From a virus, in IMG/VR virus record IMGVR_UViG_3300022074_000280, positions 1 to 28,664 of that record: a stretch of DNA of 28,664 bases. The stretch is one strand, 5' to 3'. A program made the position numbers and the translations under genes. Position 1 is the first letter of the stretch, and the number at the start of each line of letters is the position of its first letter. The notes below the pieces were generated by a model. It did no database searches. It was not told where the DNA came from and saw nothing but the letters and a program-made list of their open reading frames with translations. Below are positions 1 to 7,575 of the stretch, in pieces.

Positions 1-1
1 A

Positions 2-127
2 AATTATCATTGGGAGTCTGTTCGTAACTATACATGGCAAGAAGTAGAAGGGTTCTTACATGTTGTAGAAGATGATGAAATAGGATACCTTAGATCATTG
101 AATTATGGAAACTTCTTTGGACCCTGA
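2..127 (+). CDS. C-terminal fragment of an unidentified structural or baseplate gene
   Basis: Only the last 41 codons are inside the window, ending at TGA 125-127. The residues are rich in Trp and acidic amino acids and end in NYGNFFGP. It runs in the same direction as, and 24 bp upstream of, the tail-tube cap gene, so a baseplate hub or assembly protein such as gp26 or gp51 is the natural guess from T4-like gene order. The fragment is too short for me to recognise the family. That it is coding is fairly sure; the identity is inference. Confidence 0.7.
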   Translation, partial: NYHWESVRNYTWQEVEGFLHVVEDDEIGYLRSLNYGNFFGP

Positions 128-133
128 TAAATA
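126..133 (+). promoter_or_regulatory. Candidate T4-type late promoter, GATAAATA
   Basis: GATAAATA fits the NATAAATA late-promoter core of T4-like cyanophages. It starts inside the stop codon of the preceding gene and lies 18 nt upstream of the gp48 ATG, similar to the spacing of other late-promoter candidates here. Late promoters are read by RNA polymerase with gp55, gp33 and the sliding clamp, and gp33 is encoded in this window. Confidence 0.6.
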
Positions 134-151
134 ACTAAAAAGTAATCTCTG

Positions 152-1528
152 ATGGGAAAAAAATACGGAGGGAAAACTGACGGTGCTCTAAATATACCGG
201 AGAGAGAAAGGGCCGTTAATAGTCTCAAAAAAGAGGATAAGTATTTTTTTAAAGTCGATTCTGAAAGTGGCAATATAGAAGTTTATGCCGAGAAACCTAT
301 TATCAAGATTGGTGGCGCCACAGGGTTGCCCAGATCTGGAACAACTGAGGTTAAGATAGGAGATTATGATGCTAAAGAAAAAAAATTCACTCATATAGAT
401 GATAGTGCAACAAATGAAGAAAAAGAATTTTTCTCTAGATCTGAAGTTGCAAAAAGATATCTGACAACACCTGCTAAAACAACTTTAGAAAAAGGTCTTT
501 TAAATGATGGTACAGTTCCTAACAAAGAAGAAGCAGCAAAAGAAGCAAAAGATACAGTAGATGGATCGGAAAGTCTATCCTTTGAAGAGGCAGACCAAGA
601 TAGGGTAAACACGAGTCTTTCAACATTTCAAAAAGCTACCCAAGGAATAGCAAGAAGAACCTATGAAGTATTAACATATCCAATTACTTTAGATACAAAA
701 ACACAGGATACTATTCATTTTACATTAAAAGAAGTTACAGGTGTCAAATATAGTGGAGATATATTTGGAACAAAAAAACCTTTTGATAGACAATATAATG
801 ACTTGACAGGATCTGTAACATTACCAATTCAATCAGGAATAAGTGATAGCAATCTAGTTAAATGGGGACCAAATGAATTAGATGCAATAAATGCTGCTCT
901 AGCTGGTGCTTCTTTAGATCTAATGAATCGCGATTCTGTTGAACAGTTTATAGGTAGATTAGGAACTATGGCTACAGGAGTACAAGAAAAAGTTTTTAAA
1001 AGTGCCAATGATGCTTTTAAACCAGCTATACTAGCAGGTCTTGCGGGTCAAGCAGTTGGTGTTCAGGGTTTATTATCAAGAGCAACAGGAACTGTTCTTA
1101 ATCCTAATTTAGAATTACTATTCCAAGGTCCACAACTCAGACCATTCACATTTCAATTTAGATTATCACCAAGAGAGGCAAAAGAAGCTGCAGAAGTAAA
1201 GAAAATTATTAGATTCTTTAAACAGGCAATGTCTGTGAAGACAGTAGAGACTAATGCATTTTTGAAGACGCCTCATGTATTTGATATTGTTTATCAAACA
1301 ACCGGTGGCGACATACATCAATCATTAAATAGAATAAAAACTTGCGCATTACTTGGTTGTGATGTTGATTACACTCCAGATGGAACTTATTCAACATTTA
1401 ATGATGAAAGTAAAACTATGACATCTTATAATTTAACTTTAAGATTTAATGAACTTGAACCAATCTTTGATAAAGATTATGAGGTTGAAGGTCTTGAAGA
1501 AGGAGCGGGTCACACAATAGGTTTCTAA
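152..1528 (+). CDS. gp48: Baseplate tail tube cap protein, gp48-like
   Basis: A 458-residue T4-like baseplate protein that caps the inner baseplate and nucleates tail-tube polymerisation. The C-terminal half, about residues 325-440, holds the recognisable part, including LLFQGPQLRPFTFQFRLSPR followed by a basic helix and a sheet-rich end. The N-terminal 150 residues are charged and divergent. It is clearly longer than T4 gp48 (about 364 aa), as is usual in cyanophages. The stop is followed after one base by the gp53 ATG, so the two are co-transcribed. A late promoter core lies just upstream. Confusion with the related gp54 family is the main alternative. Confidence 0.82.
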   Translation: MGKKYGGKTDGALNIPERERAVNSLKKEDKYFFKVDSESGNIEVYAEKPIIKIGGATGLPRSGTTEVKIGDYDAKEKKFTHIDDSATNEEKEFFSRSEVAKRYLTTPAKTTLEKGLLNDGTVPNKEEAAKEAKDTVDGSESLSFEEADQDRVNTSLSTFQKATQGIARRTYEVLTYPITLDTKTQDTIHFTLKEVTGVKYSGDIFGTKKPFDRQYNDLTGSVTLPIQSGISDSNLVKWGPNELDAINAALAGASLDLMNRDSVEQFIGRLGTMATGVQEKVFKSANDAFKPAILAGLAGQAVGVQGLLSRATGTVLNPNLELLFQGPQLRPFTFQFRLSPREAKEAAEVKKIIRFFKQAMSVKTVETNAFLKTPHVFDIVYQTTGGDIHQSLNRIKTCALLGCDVDYTPDGTYSTFNDESKTMTSYNLTLRFNELEPIFDKDYEVEGLEEGAGHTIGF

Positions 1529-1529
1529 A

Positions 1530-2198
1530 ATGGCAAATTATTTCAGTTACATTCCAGACTTTGAATATGTCAATCTTGATGGGCAAGGAAAAAGTATTTC
1601 AGATTACTCACGGGTAAAAAATCTTTTTCGGAGAGGAAAACTTCGTGAAGATATTTTTAGAAATCTAACTTTCTTCACAAAGTATCAAGTTACTGGTGAT
1701 GATCGACCAGATAATGTTGCATATAGTTTATACGATGATGAATCTTTAGATTGGTTAATTCTAATTGCAAATAATATTACCAATGTGTATACAGAATGGC
1801 CGATGACACAACAATCATATTATGATTTTCTTATTGATAAGTATGGATCTGACGAAGCACTTTTAAATATCCACCACTATGAAACTATTGAGATAAAAAA
1901 CTCTGATGGGGCAGTTGTTGTTCCTGCAGGTTTGACAGTTTCGCAAGACTATTCCATTATATATCACGATTATTTTACGAATAACCAAGTATCAACATCT
2001 AATATCACAGTTCCTGTAACCAATAAAGAGTACGAAGATAAGATTGAAGATAAAAAGAGAAATATTTTTACTTTAAAACCAGAATATATCAATGTTATTC
2101 TTGACGATCTGGAACAAATGATGACATATGAAAAGGGTGGGACTCAATATGTGAATCCCACCCTCAAGCGTGCTGATAATATTAGACTATTTCAATAA
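1530..2198 (+). CDS. gp53: Baseplate wedge subunit, gp53
   Basis: A 222-residue wedge component of the T4-like baseplate. The N-terminal region shows the family pattern MANYFSYIPDFEYVN followed by FFTKYQVTGDDRPDNVAYSL and a segment on local geometry (SLDWLILIANNITNVYTEWP). It begins one base after gp48 ends. Its TAA directly abuts the gp32 stop on the other strand (2198/2199), with no intergenic base, and the last 70 nt of its coding sequence carry a hairpin that can serve as the antisense terminator of gp32. Confidence 0.9.
   Translation: MANYFSYIPDFEYVNLDGQGKSISDYSRVKNLFRRGKLREDIFRNLTFFTKYQVTGDDRPDNVAYSLYDDESLDWLILIANNITNVYTEWPMTQQSYYDFLIDKYGSDEALLNIHHYETIEIKNSDGAVVVPAGLTVSQDYSIIYHDYFTNNQVSTSNITVPVTNKEYEDKIEDKKRNIFTLKPEYINVILDDLEQMMTYEKGGTQYVNPTLKRADNIRLFQ
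2131..2163 (-). terminator. Rho-independent terminator of the gp32 operon, inside gp53
   Basis: Read on the minus strand, an 8-bp stem GGGTGGGA/TCCCACCC (2156-2163 with 2135-2142) with a 13-nt loop is followed by TTTT. It starts 36 nt after the gp32 stop but lies wholly within the gp53 coding sequence on the other strand. The U-tract is short, so strength is uncertain. Confidence 0.6.
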
Positions 2199-3131
2199 TC
2201 AACTTTCTGCAAGTTTCTGAAAATAACTCAAAGCATCATCTTCATCTTCACTGGAAGTTGACTTGGGGGTAATGTCAGGTGCATTGAAGTCATCATTAGT
2301 AGATGCTTTTGATGCTGCTGCCCAGTCGGGTTGATAATTACCACGATCACTATCTTCATTATCAACGTCTTCGTCTACACGGGACGGTGCTGACTTTTGA
2401 CCCAGAACCATCTTCAGACGATTCTCCAGTTGTTCGTAAGACTTGAACTGGTCATCAGCAGTTAGTGCAGACAGAGAATACTGCTTCTTCCACAGTGCTT
2501 CCAGTGCATCGTCATCATCCAACAGTGCCGAAGGACGATCAAATTCAGAAGCATCATAGTTCCAGTAACCATCTTTCTTCTTCAGTTTCAGTTTGAAGTT
2601 TGCACCCTGCCAGAAATCAAAAGGATTGATAGCAGTTTCATCTTCAAACTCAGGTTGCATTGCTTCCATGATCTTATCAAAGATCTTCTTACCGAATTTG
2701 TAAAGGAAGACTTGACCTTCATTCTGTGGATTTGCTTTGTCCTGCACAACGTAGATGTTGGCATAGTAAGACAGTTTACGCTTCTGCTTACGGACAGTTT
2801 CTTTATCAGAATCAATACCACTGTTCCACAATTCACGGTTGTATTCAGATACAGGATCTTTACCACCATTTGTAGTCAGTGAATTTTCAATATACCATCC
2901 ACCAGGACCTTGGAATGCATGTGAATACATCTTTGCCCAAGGCAGTTCTTCACTATCAGGTGCAGGCAGGAAACGAATAACGGCATAACCATTGCCGGTC
3001 TTATCCATTTCTGGTTTCCAGAGACGATCGTCTCCCCCACCACCAGTATTATTCATCTTTTCCACTTCCTTGACTAGTTTAGAAGTCAAAGAACCAAGAT
3101 TGGATTGCTTTTTAAGATTTGCGAATGACAT
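2199..3131 (-). CDS. gp32: Single-stranded DNA-binding protein, gp32
   Basis: A 310-residue T4-type SSB that coats ssDNA during replication, recombination and repair. The basic N-terminal region (residues 1-40) corresponds to the cooperativity domain. The OB-fold core includes WYIENSLTTNGGKDPVSEYN, the conserved YANIYVVQDKANPQNEGQVF and YKFGKKIFDKI, and DFWQGANFKLKLK. The C-terminal 70 residues are acidic and Ser-rich, as expected for the tail that recruits partner proteins. There is no cysteine anywhere, so the T4 zinc site cannot form. GAGG precedes the ATG. It is last in the operon with gp59 and gp33. Confidence 0.96.
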   Translation of the reverse strand: MSFANLKKQSNLGSLTSKLVKEVEKMNNTGGGGDDRLWKPEMDKTGNGYAVIRFLPAPDSEELPWAKMYSHAFQGPGGWYIENSLTTNGGKDPVSEYNRELWNSGIDSDKETVRKQKRKLSYYANIYVVQDKANPQNEGQVFLYKFGKKIFDKIMEAMQPEFEDETAINPFDFWQGANFKLKLKKKDGYWNYDASEFDRPSALLDDDDALEALWKKQYSLSALTADDQFKSYEQLENRLKMVLGQKSAPSRVDEDVDNEDSDRGNYQPDWAAASKASTNDDFNAPDITPKSTSSEDEDDALSYFQKLAES

Positions 3132-3181
3132 TCGGATTACCTCGTATTAGTTTAGATTTGGCTTGTGTGTACTTCGTTATT

Positions 3182-3526
3182 CTACACATCAGTTCCATCT
3201 TCGTCAATCTTTTGACGCATTGCTTGAAGAATGGTCTCCATATTTTTGAAGACTGTTCTGATGTCAACATGAGATGGAAGACCTACCATATTGGCAGACT
3301 CTGCAATTTTATCTCTCATTTGTTTTGCTTCTGGATCATCAGACAAACTCAGTCGGGTATAAAGAATTTGTTGCTTATTTAAAAGTTTTTCCAGAAGTGC
3401 AACATGAAAAAGTTTTTCTTCTCTCGACATTGAGGGGAACCTGAAGACGTTTTGGTAAACGTCTTCTTGCAGTTCACTAATTTCAGTCATCTCTGCGCGG
3501 ACAACTTCTGATTCAAAGAAACTCAT
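3182..3526 (-). CDS. Conserved cyanophage protein, possibly DUF1825-like
   Basis: A 114-residue, mostly helical protein beginning MSFFESEVVRAEMTEISELQ. The opening and the helical layout recall the cyanobacterial DUF1825 family, which has a similar start; this is from memory. It sits between gp59 and gp32, and its ATG overlaps the gp59 stop (ATGA), so translation is coupled and a role near replication is plausible. No catalytic motif is visible. Confidence 0.75.
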   Translation of the reverse strand: MSFFESEVVRAEMTEISELQEDVYQNVFRFPSMSREEKLFHVALLEKLLNKQQILYTRLSLSDDPEAKQMRDKIAESANMVGLPSHVDIRTVFKNMETILQAMRQKIDEDGTDV

Positions 3527-4119
3527 TTTTTCCCCAATACAACATTTTTGAGAACTTTTTTATAACGAAATACATCTATATGTAGGAAGGGAGAATATTT
3601 TCTCATTCTCAAACTTACGGTTTCCCACACAGGGTCTTGAATATTTTTATCAAACTCCTGACGGAATCCAAATATTTTATCCAAAATAACCATCGTCTCG
3701 ATGGAAGTATCCCCACTTAAATAACTTTTCAAGATAAGTGGATGACCTTTCTTACTTACAAATACCCTATCAATATCTTTGGAATCAAAAATATTTTCTA
3801 CTTCTTCTTTAAAAATATAAGAAAGTGATTGTGTTCTTTTTTTCCAATCAGTATACCTATCTTCGCCTTCACGGATCATTTCTCCTATCCAAAGCTTACT
3901 TGGATCAGTGCAGGTAATAAAATTTGAAATAAAAAATTCTTCTACTTCTTTATCTTTTTTGTTTCTTGCTAGTTTTTCAAACCAAAATCTGTCTTTTCTT
4001 TTATAAAAAGATTGAACAGTTGCTCGACTTTTACCACAGTATTTGTGATAATCATACTTGTCTTTTGTAAAATGATTTTTCATTGACAAGTAACATTTAT
4101 AAGCATCAAAGGGCATCAT
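3523..4119 (-). CDS. gp59: Loader of replicative helicase, gp59
   Basis: A 198-residue all-helical protein matching T4 gp59 in length (217 aa) and pattern: a start like AYKCYLSMKNHFTKDKYDYH, the basic KRKDRFWFEKLARNKKD segment, a central FISN motif and a C-terminal region with DPVWETVSLRMRKY. In T4 it binds fork DNA and gp32 and loads the gp41 helicase. Its position directly after gp33 and close to gp32 is the standard T4-like arrangement. Two ATGs in tandem (4119 and 4116) leave the start ambiguous by one codon. Confidence 0.88.
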   Translation of the reverse strand: MMPFDAYKCYLSMKNHFTKDKYDYHKYCGKSRATVQSFYKRKDRFWFEKLARNKKDKEVEEFFISNFITCTDPSKLWIGEMIREGEDRYTDWKKRTQSLSYIFKEEVENIFDSKDIDRVFVSKKGHPLILKSYLSGDTSIETMVILDKIFGFRQEFDKNIQDPVWETVSLRMRKYSPFLHIDVFRYKKVLKNVVLGKK

Positions 4120-4122
4120 TCA

Positions 4123-4380
4123 TCAAATGGGTAGTTTCGCTCTAGAACTCCTTTTTAAAAAGTTTAATTCCGTTGCTTCATACTTAATTTTTTCTTTCAA
4201 AGGTTTAGAAATCAGTTTGGGAACTGACTCTAATTCTATGCTATTCTTTTCGCAGAAGTGAATAATAGCATCAATATAATTCATATCATTATTGATATGA
4301 ACCAATTGTTCAATTTCTTGTGCAAATTTGGAGGGACAGAAAAACTTTTTTTGTAATTCTTTTTCTAGTTCATTCTCCAT
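4123..4380 (-). CDS. gp33: Late promoter transcription accessory protein, gp33
   Basis: An 85-residue protein, starting MENELEKELQ. T4 gp33 bridges RNA polymerase and the sliding clamp to activate late promoters. The segment around DMNYIDAIIHFCEKNSIELE and the C-terminal LKEKIKYEATELNFLKR fit the family. I chose the internal ATG at 4380 over one nine codons upstream because AGG sits about 8 nt before it and the overlap with the nuclease gene drops to 11 bp. The NATAAATA/CTAAATA sites in this window are its expected targets. Confidence 0.8.
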   Translation of the reverse strand: MENELEKELQKKFFCPSKFAQEIEQLVHINNDMNYIDAIIHFCEKNSIELESVPKLISKPLKEKIKYEATELNFLKRSSRAKLPI

Positions 4381-5053
4381 TCTCTGACCTAGTATTGTGA
4401 TGTACAAATTCTTTAATATACCTGACTAATAATTTAATATAGTCCCCTTTGTTGCGTTTGTCAAATACTTTGACTTCACCATTAGGAGTAACCATAAGAG
4501 TAATTAGTTTCTTGACCGGAATTCCAGTTAGTTCATAGTACGCAGAAGCATAGAACATCTCTTGAACAAAATAGTTTTCCAACCATTCCTCAGGTTTAAT
4601 CTTTTCAGATGTTTTAAAATCAATGACTGCAAGTTCCCCTTCGTATTCTGCAATGCAGTCTACACGTCCAGCCAGTCCAAGATACTCAGAATAAAGAGTC
4701 CTTTCAATAGCGTGAATATTATTTATCTTCTCAAGATATGGGCGAGCATGATGAAACATGAATCTTGTTAAGGGACGAAATTGGTCCCAATCAATTTCCT
4801 GATTCCTCATGTGCAATTCAACTGCTTCATGGAAATCTGTACCACGAGCAGTTGCTTTCTTTGTAATTCTATTTGCTTCTTCAACACCAACTCGTTTGCG
4901 CCAATTCACAAAAATCTGTCGATTATAGAAAGATGTTACAGACGTAATAGAAGGCACCCACTGTCCATCAGGAAGATTATACAGTCGAATACCATTAGTT
5001 TCTTTTTTGTTTAATTCAAGATCACCGAGATAATTATGATGAATAAATGTCAT
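4370..5053 (-). CDS. PD-(D/E)XK family exonuclease (RecB/Cas4/MGME1-like)
   Basis: A 227-residue single-domain nuclease. Motifs run in order: GTDFHEAVE (residues 71-79), LAGRVD (127-132) holding the first metal-binding Asp, and AVIDFKTSE (142-150) holding the D-x-K pair. This is the layout of RecB-type and mitochondrial MGME1-type nucleases, which trim ssDNA ends with Mg2+. It overlaps phoH upstream by ATGA and gp33 downstream by 11 bp, so it belongs to the replication and transcription operon. A role in recombination or DNA end processing is likely; the substrate is not shown. Confidence 0.85.
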   Translation of the reverse strand: MTFIHHNYLGDLELNKKETNGIRLYNLPDGQWVPSITSVTSFYNRQIFVNWRKRVGVEEANRITKKATARGTDFHEAVELHMRNQEIDWDQFRPLTRFMFHHARPYLEKINNIHAIERTLYSEYLGLAGRVDCIAEYEGELAVIDFKTSEKIKPEEWLENYFVQEMFYASAYYELTGIPVKKLITLMVTPNGEVKVFDKRNKGDYIKLLVRYIKEFVHHNTRSENGE

Positions 5054-5799
5054 AGATTCAATTCTGCTTTTGCAATTAAATATTCTTTACACAATCCTGA
5101 ACGTACAATATCTTCTACACCAAATTCAATGACTTCCATAGATGGCATGACATTTAGAATTCGCATAAAATCAATGATACCATTCTTTTCATTGGTTTTT
5201 ACAAGATCAGTTTGAGTGGCATCACCACAGAACATAATCTTTGTATTTTCACCAACACGGGTAATGATACTATCAAGTTCATGAAAATTCAAGTTTTGAA
5301 ATTCATCAACCAGAATGATTGCATTATCCAAAGTAGTTCCACGAATAAAACTTGTGGACCAGAAACTGATAGTTCCTTGTGTTTTTAAGTTTCCGTACAG
5401 CATTTCAAATGCAGAATCATCTGGCATTTCAAACATGTACTTCACCATATTCTTATATGGAATTTGATAGAGTGAAGATTTATCTTCATGATCTCCAGGA
5501 AGGAATCCAATCTCCCTAGTAGCAACCAATGAACGAACAATATAAATCTTCTCATAAGGAGAGCGTTCATCTAGAACATCCCTAAGAGCATTGTAAAGTG
5601 TAATAAAAGTTTTTCCAGTACCAGCAGCACCATAGGCAACAATGTTCTGGTCATCCTTGTAAGCACTGTATAATGTTTCTTGATTCTCCGTAAGCGGATC
5701 AACCGTTCTCATCAAATCAGAATTGATTGGTTTTTTACGTTTCATTTGCTTATTGCTCATCCCAAATGGAACAGGATTTGTAGTCTTCTTTCTAGGCAT
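5050..5799 (-). CDS. phoH: PhoH-like P-loop ATPase
   Basis: A 249-residue PhoH family ATPase, common in marine phages. The Walker A motif GAAGTGKT is at residues 57-64, Walker B is in ILVDEFQN, and the PhoH signature IYIVRSLVATREIGFLPGD lies between them. A further motif, IMFCGDATQTDL, is typical of the superfamily 1 helicase-like fold. A basic N-terminal tail of about 30 residues precedes the domain. Despite the name, a phosphate-starvation role in phages is unproven; ATP-dependent RNA or nucleic acid work is the better guess. Its stop overlaps the nuclease start (ATGA). Confidence 0.92.
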   Translation of the reverse strand: MPRKKTTNPVPFGMSNKQMKRKKPINSDLMRTVDPLTENQETLYSAYKDDQNIVAYGAAGTGKTFITLYNALRDVLDERSPYEKIYIVRSLVATREIGFLPGDHEDKSSLYQIPYKNMVKYMFEMPDDSAFEMLYGNLKTQGTISFWSTSFIRGTTLDNAIILVDEFQNLNFHELDSIITRVGENTKIMFCGDATQTDLVKTNEKNGIIDFMRILNVMPSMEVIEFGVEDIVRSGLCKEYLIAKAELNL

Positions 5800-5808
5800 T
5801 TAATAAAT

Positions 5809-6057
5809 TCAAACAGGTTTTACTCGAGATCCAGGTACTTTGGATGCTTTGTTCAAGACATCATTCCAACCAGGATGAGACTTCTTAAGTTTGTCATAGA
5901 CTTCACCAATCTCCCCACTAGCGGGAGCAGTTGCTGGGTCTGACCAGTCTCTTTGCCATTCAGGGTTATCTTCTAACCACTGACTCCAATCATGAACGCT
6001 AAGTTTAACCTCTTTTTGTTCACCAGTTTCTTTATTAATAACAGGATATGTTGCCAT
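5809..6057 (-). CDS. Small conserved cyanophage protein
   Basis: An 82-residue soluble protein starting MATYPVINKETGEQKEVKLS. The opening recalls small cyanophage proteins whose N-terminus resembles FmdB-type zinc ribbons, but there is no cysteine, so no zinc site. The C-terminal end has GWNDVLNKASKVPGSRVKPV, a pattern these proteins share. It sits between thyX and phoH in the same direction, 9 bp upstream of phoH. Function unknown. Confidence 0.75.
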   Translation of the reverse strand: MATYPVINKETGEQKEVKLSVHDWSQWLEDNPEWQRDWSDPATAPASGEIGEVYDKLKKSHPGWNDVLNKASKVPGSRVKPV

Positions 6058-6081
6058 GATTACTTTAATTCACACTGATAT

Positions 6082-6735
6082 TTAGATCGCCCATTCCATC
6101 GCTTCAGCGACTGCAGGAAACTGTTCACAAAAGATTTTCTTACATCCAATGGCAATGTCCATGTGCTCCTTCTGTGTGCCGTTAGCAGAACGCAATTCAA
6201 TATAATGTATCCAAGACCTTACAGAACCTGTCATATACATCCTTGTAGGCGTTGCTAGGGGCAATACAAAACGAGCACACTCCTTTGCCACTCCTCTTCC
6301 AAGCATCTGTTCATACAGTGCCATAGAAGAATCAAAAAGAGTCTGCATTTGCATTTCTAAATTTTGAATCGTAAAAGGATCCAGGTCATCAATCGAGTTC
6401 TGACGGTTGTCTGTGTCTTGTCTACGGAGTGCCGGTAGAGGGATCGTCTTACCCAGTAAGGAGGAATCAGCATAGCGTTGTGAAAACTCCTGGAATGTGA
6501 AAGATCTATGTCGCAAAATTTGCGCTGCCAGTCCTCTAGTAGTATTGATCTCAAGCGTCATGGTAGCTTGTTCAAAGATGCTCCAGTGTTGATGCTTTAC
6601 ACAATACCTCAGAAGACCCGAAAACTTTTCGTTATTTTGATTATTAGGATTACTTACACGGGCACAATATGCCATGTGCTTCTCTGCATCAGGTGTTACA
6701 CTGACAAGTTTAATCGGGGTATCCATCGTCATCAT
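6082..6735 (-). CDS. thyX: Flavin-dependent thymidylate synthase ThyX
   Basis: A 217-residue FAD-dependent enzyme that makes dTMP from dUMP with methylene-tetrahydrofolate and NADPH. The ThyX signature RHR-x7-S is complete: R75-H76-R77 to S85 in RHRSFTFQEFSQRY. HWSIFEQ (50-56) and the C-terminal RSWIHYIELRSANGTQKEH also fit the family. It feeds phage DNA synthesis and so belongs with the NADPH-producing operon further along. The start may be ATG 6735 or the in-frame ATG at 6726; either way it overlaps the upstream gene. Confidence 0.96.
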   Translation of the reverse strand: MMTMDTPIKLVSVTPDAEKHMAYCARVSNPNNQNNEKFSGLLRYCVKHQHWSIFEQATMTLEINTTRGLAAQILRHRSFTFQEFSQRYADSSLLGKTIPLPALRRQDTDNRQNSIDDLDPFTIQNLEMQMQTLFDSSMALYEQMLGRGVAKECARFVLPLATPTRMYMTGSVRSWIHYIELRSANGTQKEHMDIAIGCKKIFCEQFPAVAEAMEWAI

Positions 6736-6901
6736 TAAAAATTTCGTCGTAGTCAGTTATGTAGTAATCAGCAGGGTCATCGAAATTATCTTGCTTTGTG
6801 GTATATGCATCCACGTCAGAATAAACTTCTGACTTTAAACATTCTACCAGGGACTCAAGATTTCTGACAATCAGTTTGAGTTTCTCCTTGTCCATAGGCA
6901 T
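6710..6901 (-). CDS. Small acidic protein upstream of thyX
   Basis: A 63-residue protein with a helical N-terminal half (KEKLKLIVRNLESLVECLKS) and a very acidic C-terminus rich in Asp and Tyr. It overlaps the start of thyX by about 26 bp, indicating coupled translation. It is the first gene after the terminator-embedded promoter at 6917-6945. No known family is recognised. Confidence 0.7.
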   Translation of the reverse strand: MPMDKEKLKLIVRNLESLVECLKSEVYSDVDAYTTKQDNFDDPADYYITDYDEIFNDDDGYPD

Positions 6902-6916
6902 AATATACTTGAACTA

Positions 6917-6945
6917 ATTATACACAAAAAAAGGCGGGTAGTCAA
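6917..6945 (-). promoter_or_regulatory. Sigma-70-type promoter embedded in a terminator
   Basis: TTGACT (6940-6945) and a perfect TATAAT (6917-6922) are separated by exactly 17 nt. The -35 box is the loop of the terminator hairpin plus one base of its arm, and the 17-nt spacer consists of the terminator's 3' arm, its U-tract and GTG. Transcription would start near 6910, just ahead of the small gene at 6901 and thyX. Confidence 0.85.
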
Positions 6946-6951
6946 CCCGCC
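6926..6951 (-). terminator. Rho-independent terminator after the 61-residue gene
   Basis: On the minus strand a perfect 7-bp stem GGCGGGT/ACCCGCC with a 5-nt loop is followed by seven T. It lies 11 nt after the stop of the gene at 6962-7147. Its loop doubles as the -35 box of the next promoter. Confidence 0.92.
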
Positions 6952-6961
6952 TTAGAAAGAT

Positions 6962-7147
6962 TTAAACTGCTAAAATCCTCCTACAAATTCTTTTACATGT
7001 TGCCTGATTATCGTCACACTCTATTAAACAATCATAGTAGTCATTTATAAGATCGGATTCTTCGATACTTACATCTAAAGTTTTTTCCAATCTTTTTATA
7101 CTTTCCTTCCATCCCGCTAATTGATTATACGAAATGAGATTATGCAT
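6962..7147 (-). CDS. Small protein of unknown function, 61 aa
   Basis: Starts MHNLISYNQLAGWKESIKRL and is mostly helical, ending in a Cys-containing segment DNQATCKRICRRILAV. I chose ATG 7145-7147 because GGAGG lies 6 nt upstream; an in-frame GTG at 7159 sits on top of that ribosome site and is unlikely. A 130-nt leader without another gene (7148-7277) separates it from the terminator upstream; I see only weak promoter-like boxes and a second AGGAGG in it. Confidence 0.7.
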   Translation of the reverse strand: MHNLISYNQLAGWKESIKRLEKTLDVSIEESDLINDYYDCLIECDDNQATCKRICRRILAV

Positions 7148-7277
7148 GATTTCCTCCACTATATGTTTAGATAATAATGTAGTTGGACTTTCAGTTCACT
7201 GCTGCCTCCTAATTCTATTACTATCTAGACAAGTTTAGGTATCGTAATATACATTTGTTTCAATTTTACATAAGTAT

Positions 7278-7304
7278 AAAAAAAGAGAGGTTTTTAAACC
7301 TCTC
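7278..7304 (-). terminator. Rho-independent terminator of the riboswitch operon
   Basis: A 9-bp perfect stem GAGAGGTTT/AAACCTCTC with a 2-nt loop (probably 4 nt in practice) and seven T after it on the minus strand. The stop codon of the 52-residue gene overlaps its 5' arm. Unlike most other terminators in this window it has no promoter merged with it. Confidence 0.88.
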
Positions 7305-7461
7305 AAGAAGTTATTTTCCACTTCGATATGCATCGGGATTTAAGTAAAACCCATTTTGCATAACTAACACCACGATAGGTTAAGTATCTGAAGACCTTAT
7401 CCGGGTCGTGTATTTCAGGATCATATTCTGGAAGATCATAACTAAATTTGATCTTCAGCAT
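7303..7461 (-). CDS. YRG-motif microprotein, 52 aa (DUF4278-like)
   Basis: A 52-residue gene with an excellent ribosome site (GGGAGG, 6 nt before ATG 7459-7461). Residues 29-34 are YRGVSY, the core of the short DUF4278 motif found in cyanobacterial and cyanophage microproteins, and the C-terminus is basic with one Cys. It is the last of three tiny genes behind the glutamine-type riboswitch and ends inside the terminator. Function unknown; possibly a regulator acting on host nitrogen metabolism, by association only. Confidence 0.8.
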   Translation of the reverse strand: MLKIKFSYDLPEYDPEIHDPDKVFRYLTYRGVSYAKWVLLKSRCISKWKITS

Positions 7462-7472
7462 TTATTCCTCCC

Positions 7473-7568
7473 TCAAGTGTGTTGAAGAAGAACGATTTCA
7501 CCATAGAATAAAGCCATAGTAGCAACACATGCCAAGATAATTACTCCTGTGATTTGTAGTGCTTCCAT
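7473..7568 (-). CDS. Single-span membrane microprotein, 31 aa
   Basis: Starts MEALQITGVIILACVATMAL and consists almost wholly of one hydrophobic helix (residues 6-22) with a short tail EIVLLQHT. GAGG precedes the ATG by 6 nt and overlaps the previous stop; its own TGA is followed at once by the ribosome site of the next gene. This tight coupling is the main evidence that it is real. It resembles the size class of small photosystem or cytochrome b6f subunits, but I do not recognise any of them. Confidence 0.68.
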   Translation of the reverse strand: MEALQITGVIILACVATMALFYGEIVLLQHT

Positions 7569-7575
7569 AATTGCC

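Noticed and set aside
3119-3382. 87-codon plus-strand frame between gp32 and the next gene
   Set aside because: Antisense to two coupled genes with no promoter.
7148-7277. A second riboswitch in the leader of the 61-residue gene
   Set aside because: There is an AGGAGG and some foldable DNA, but none of the conserved aptamer blocks seen at 7774-7824.
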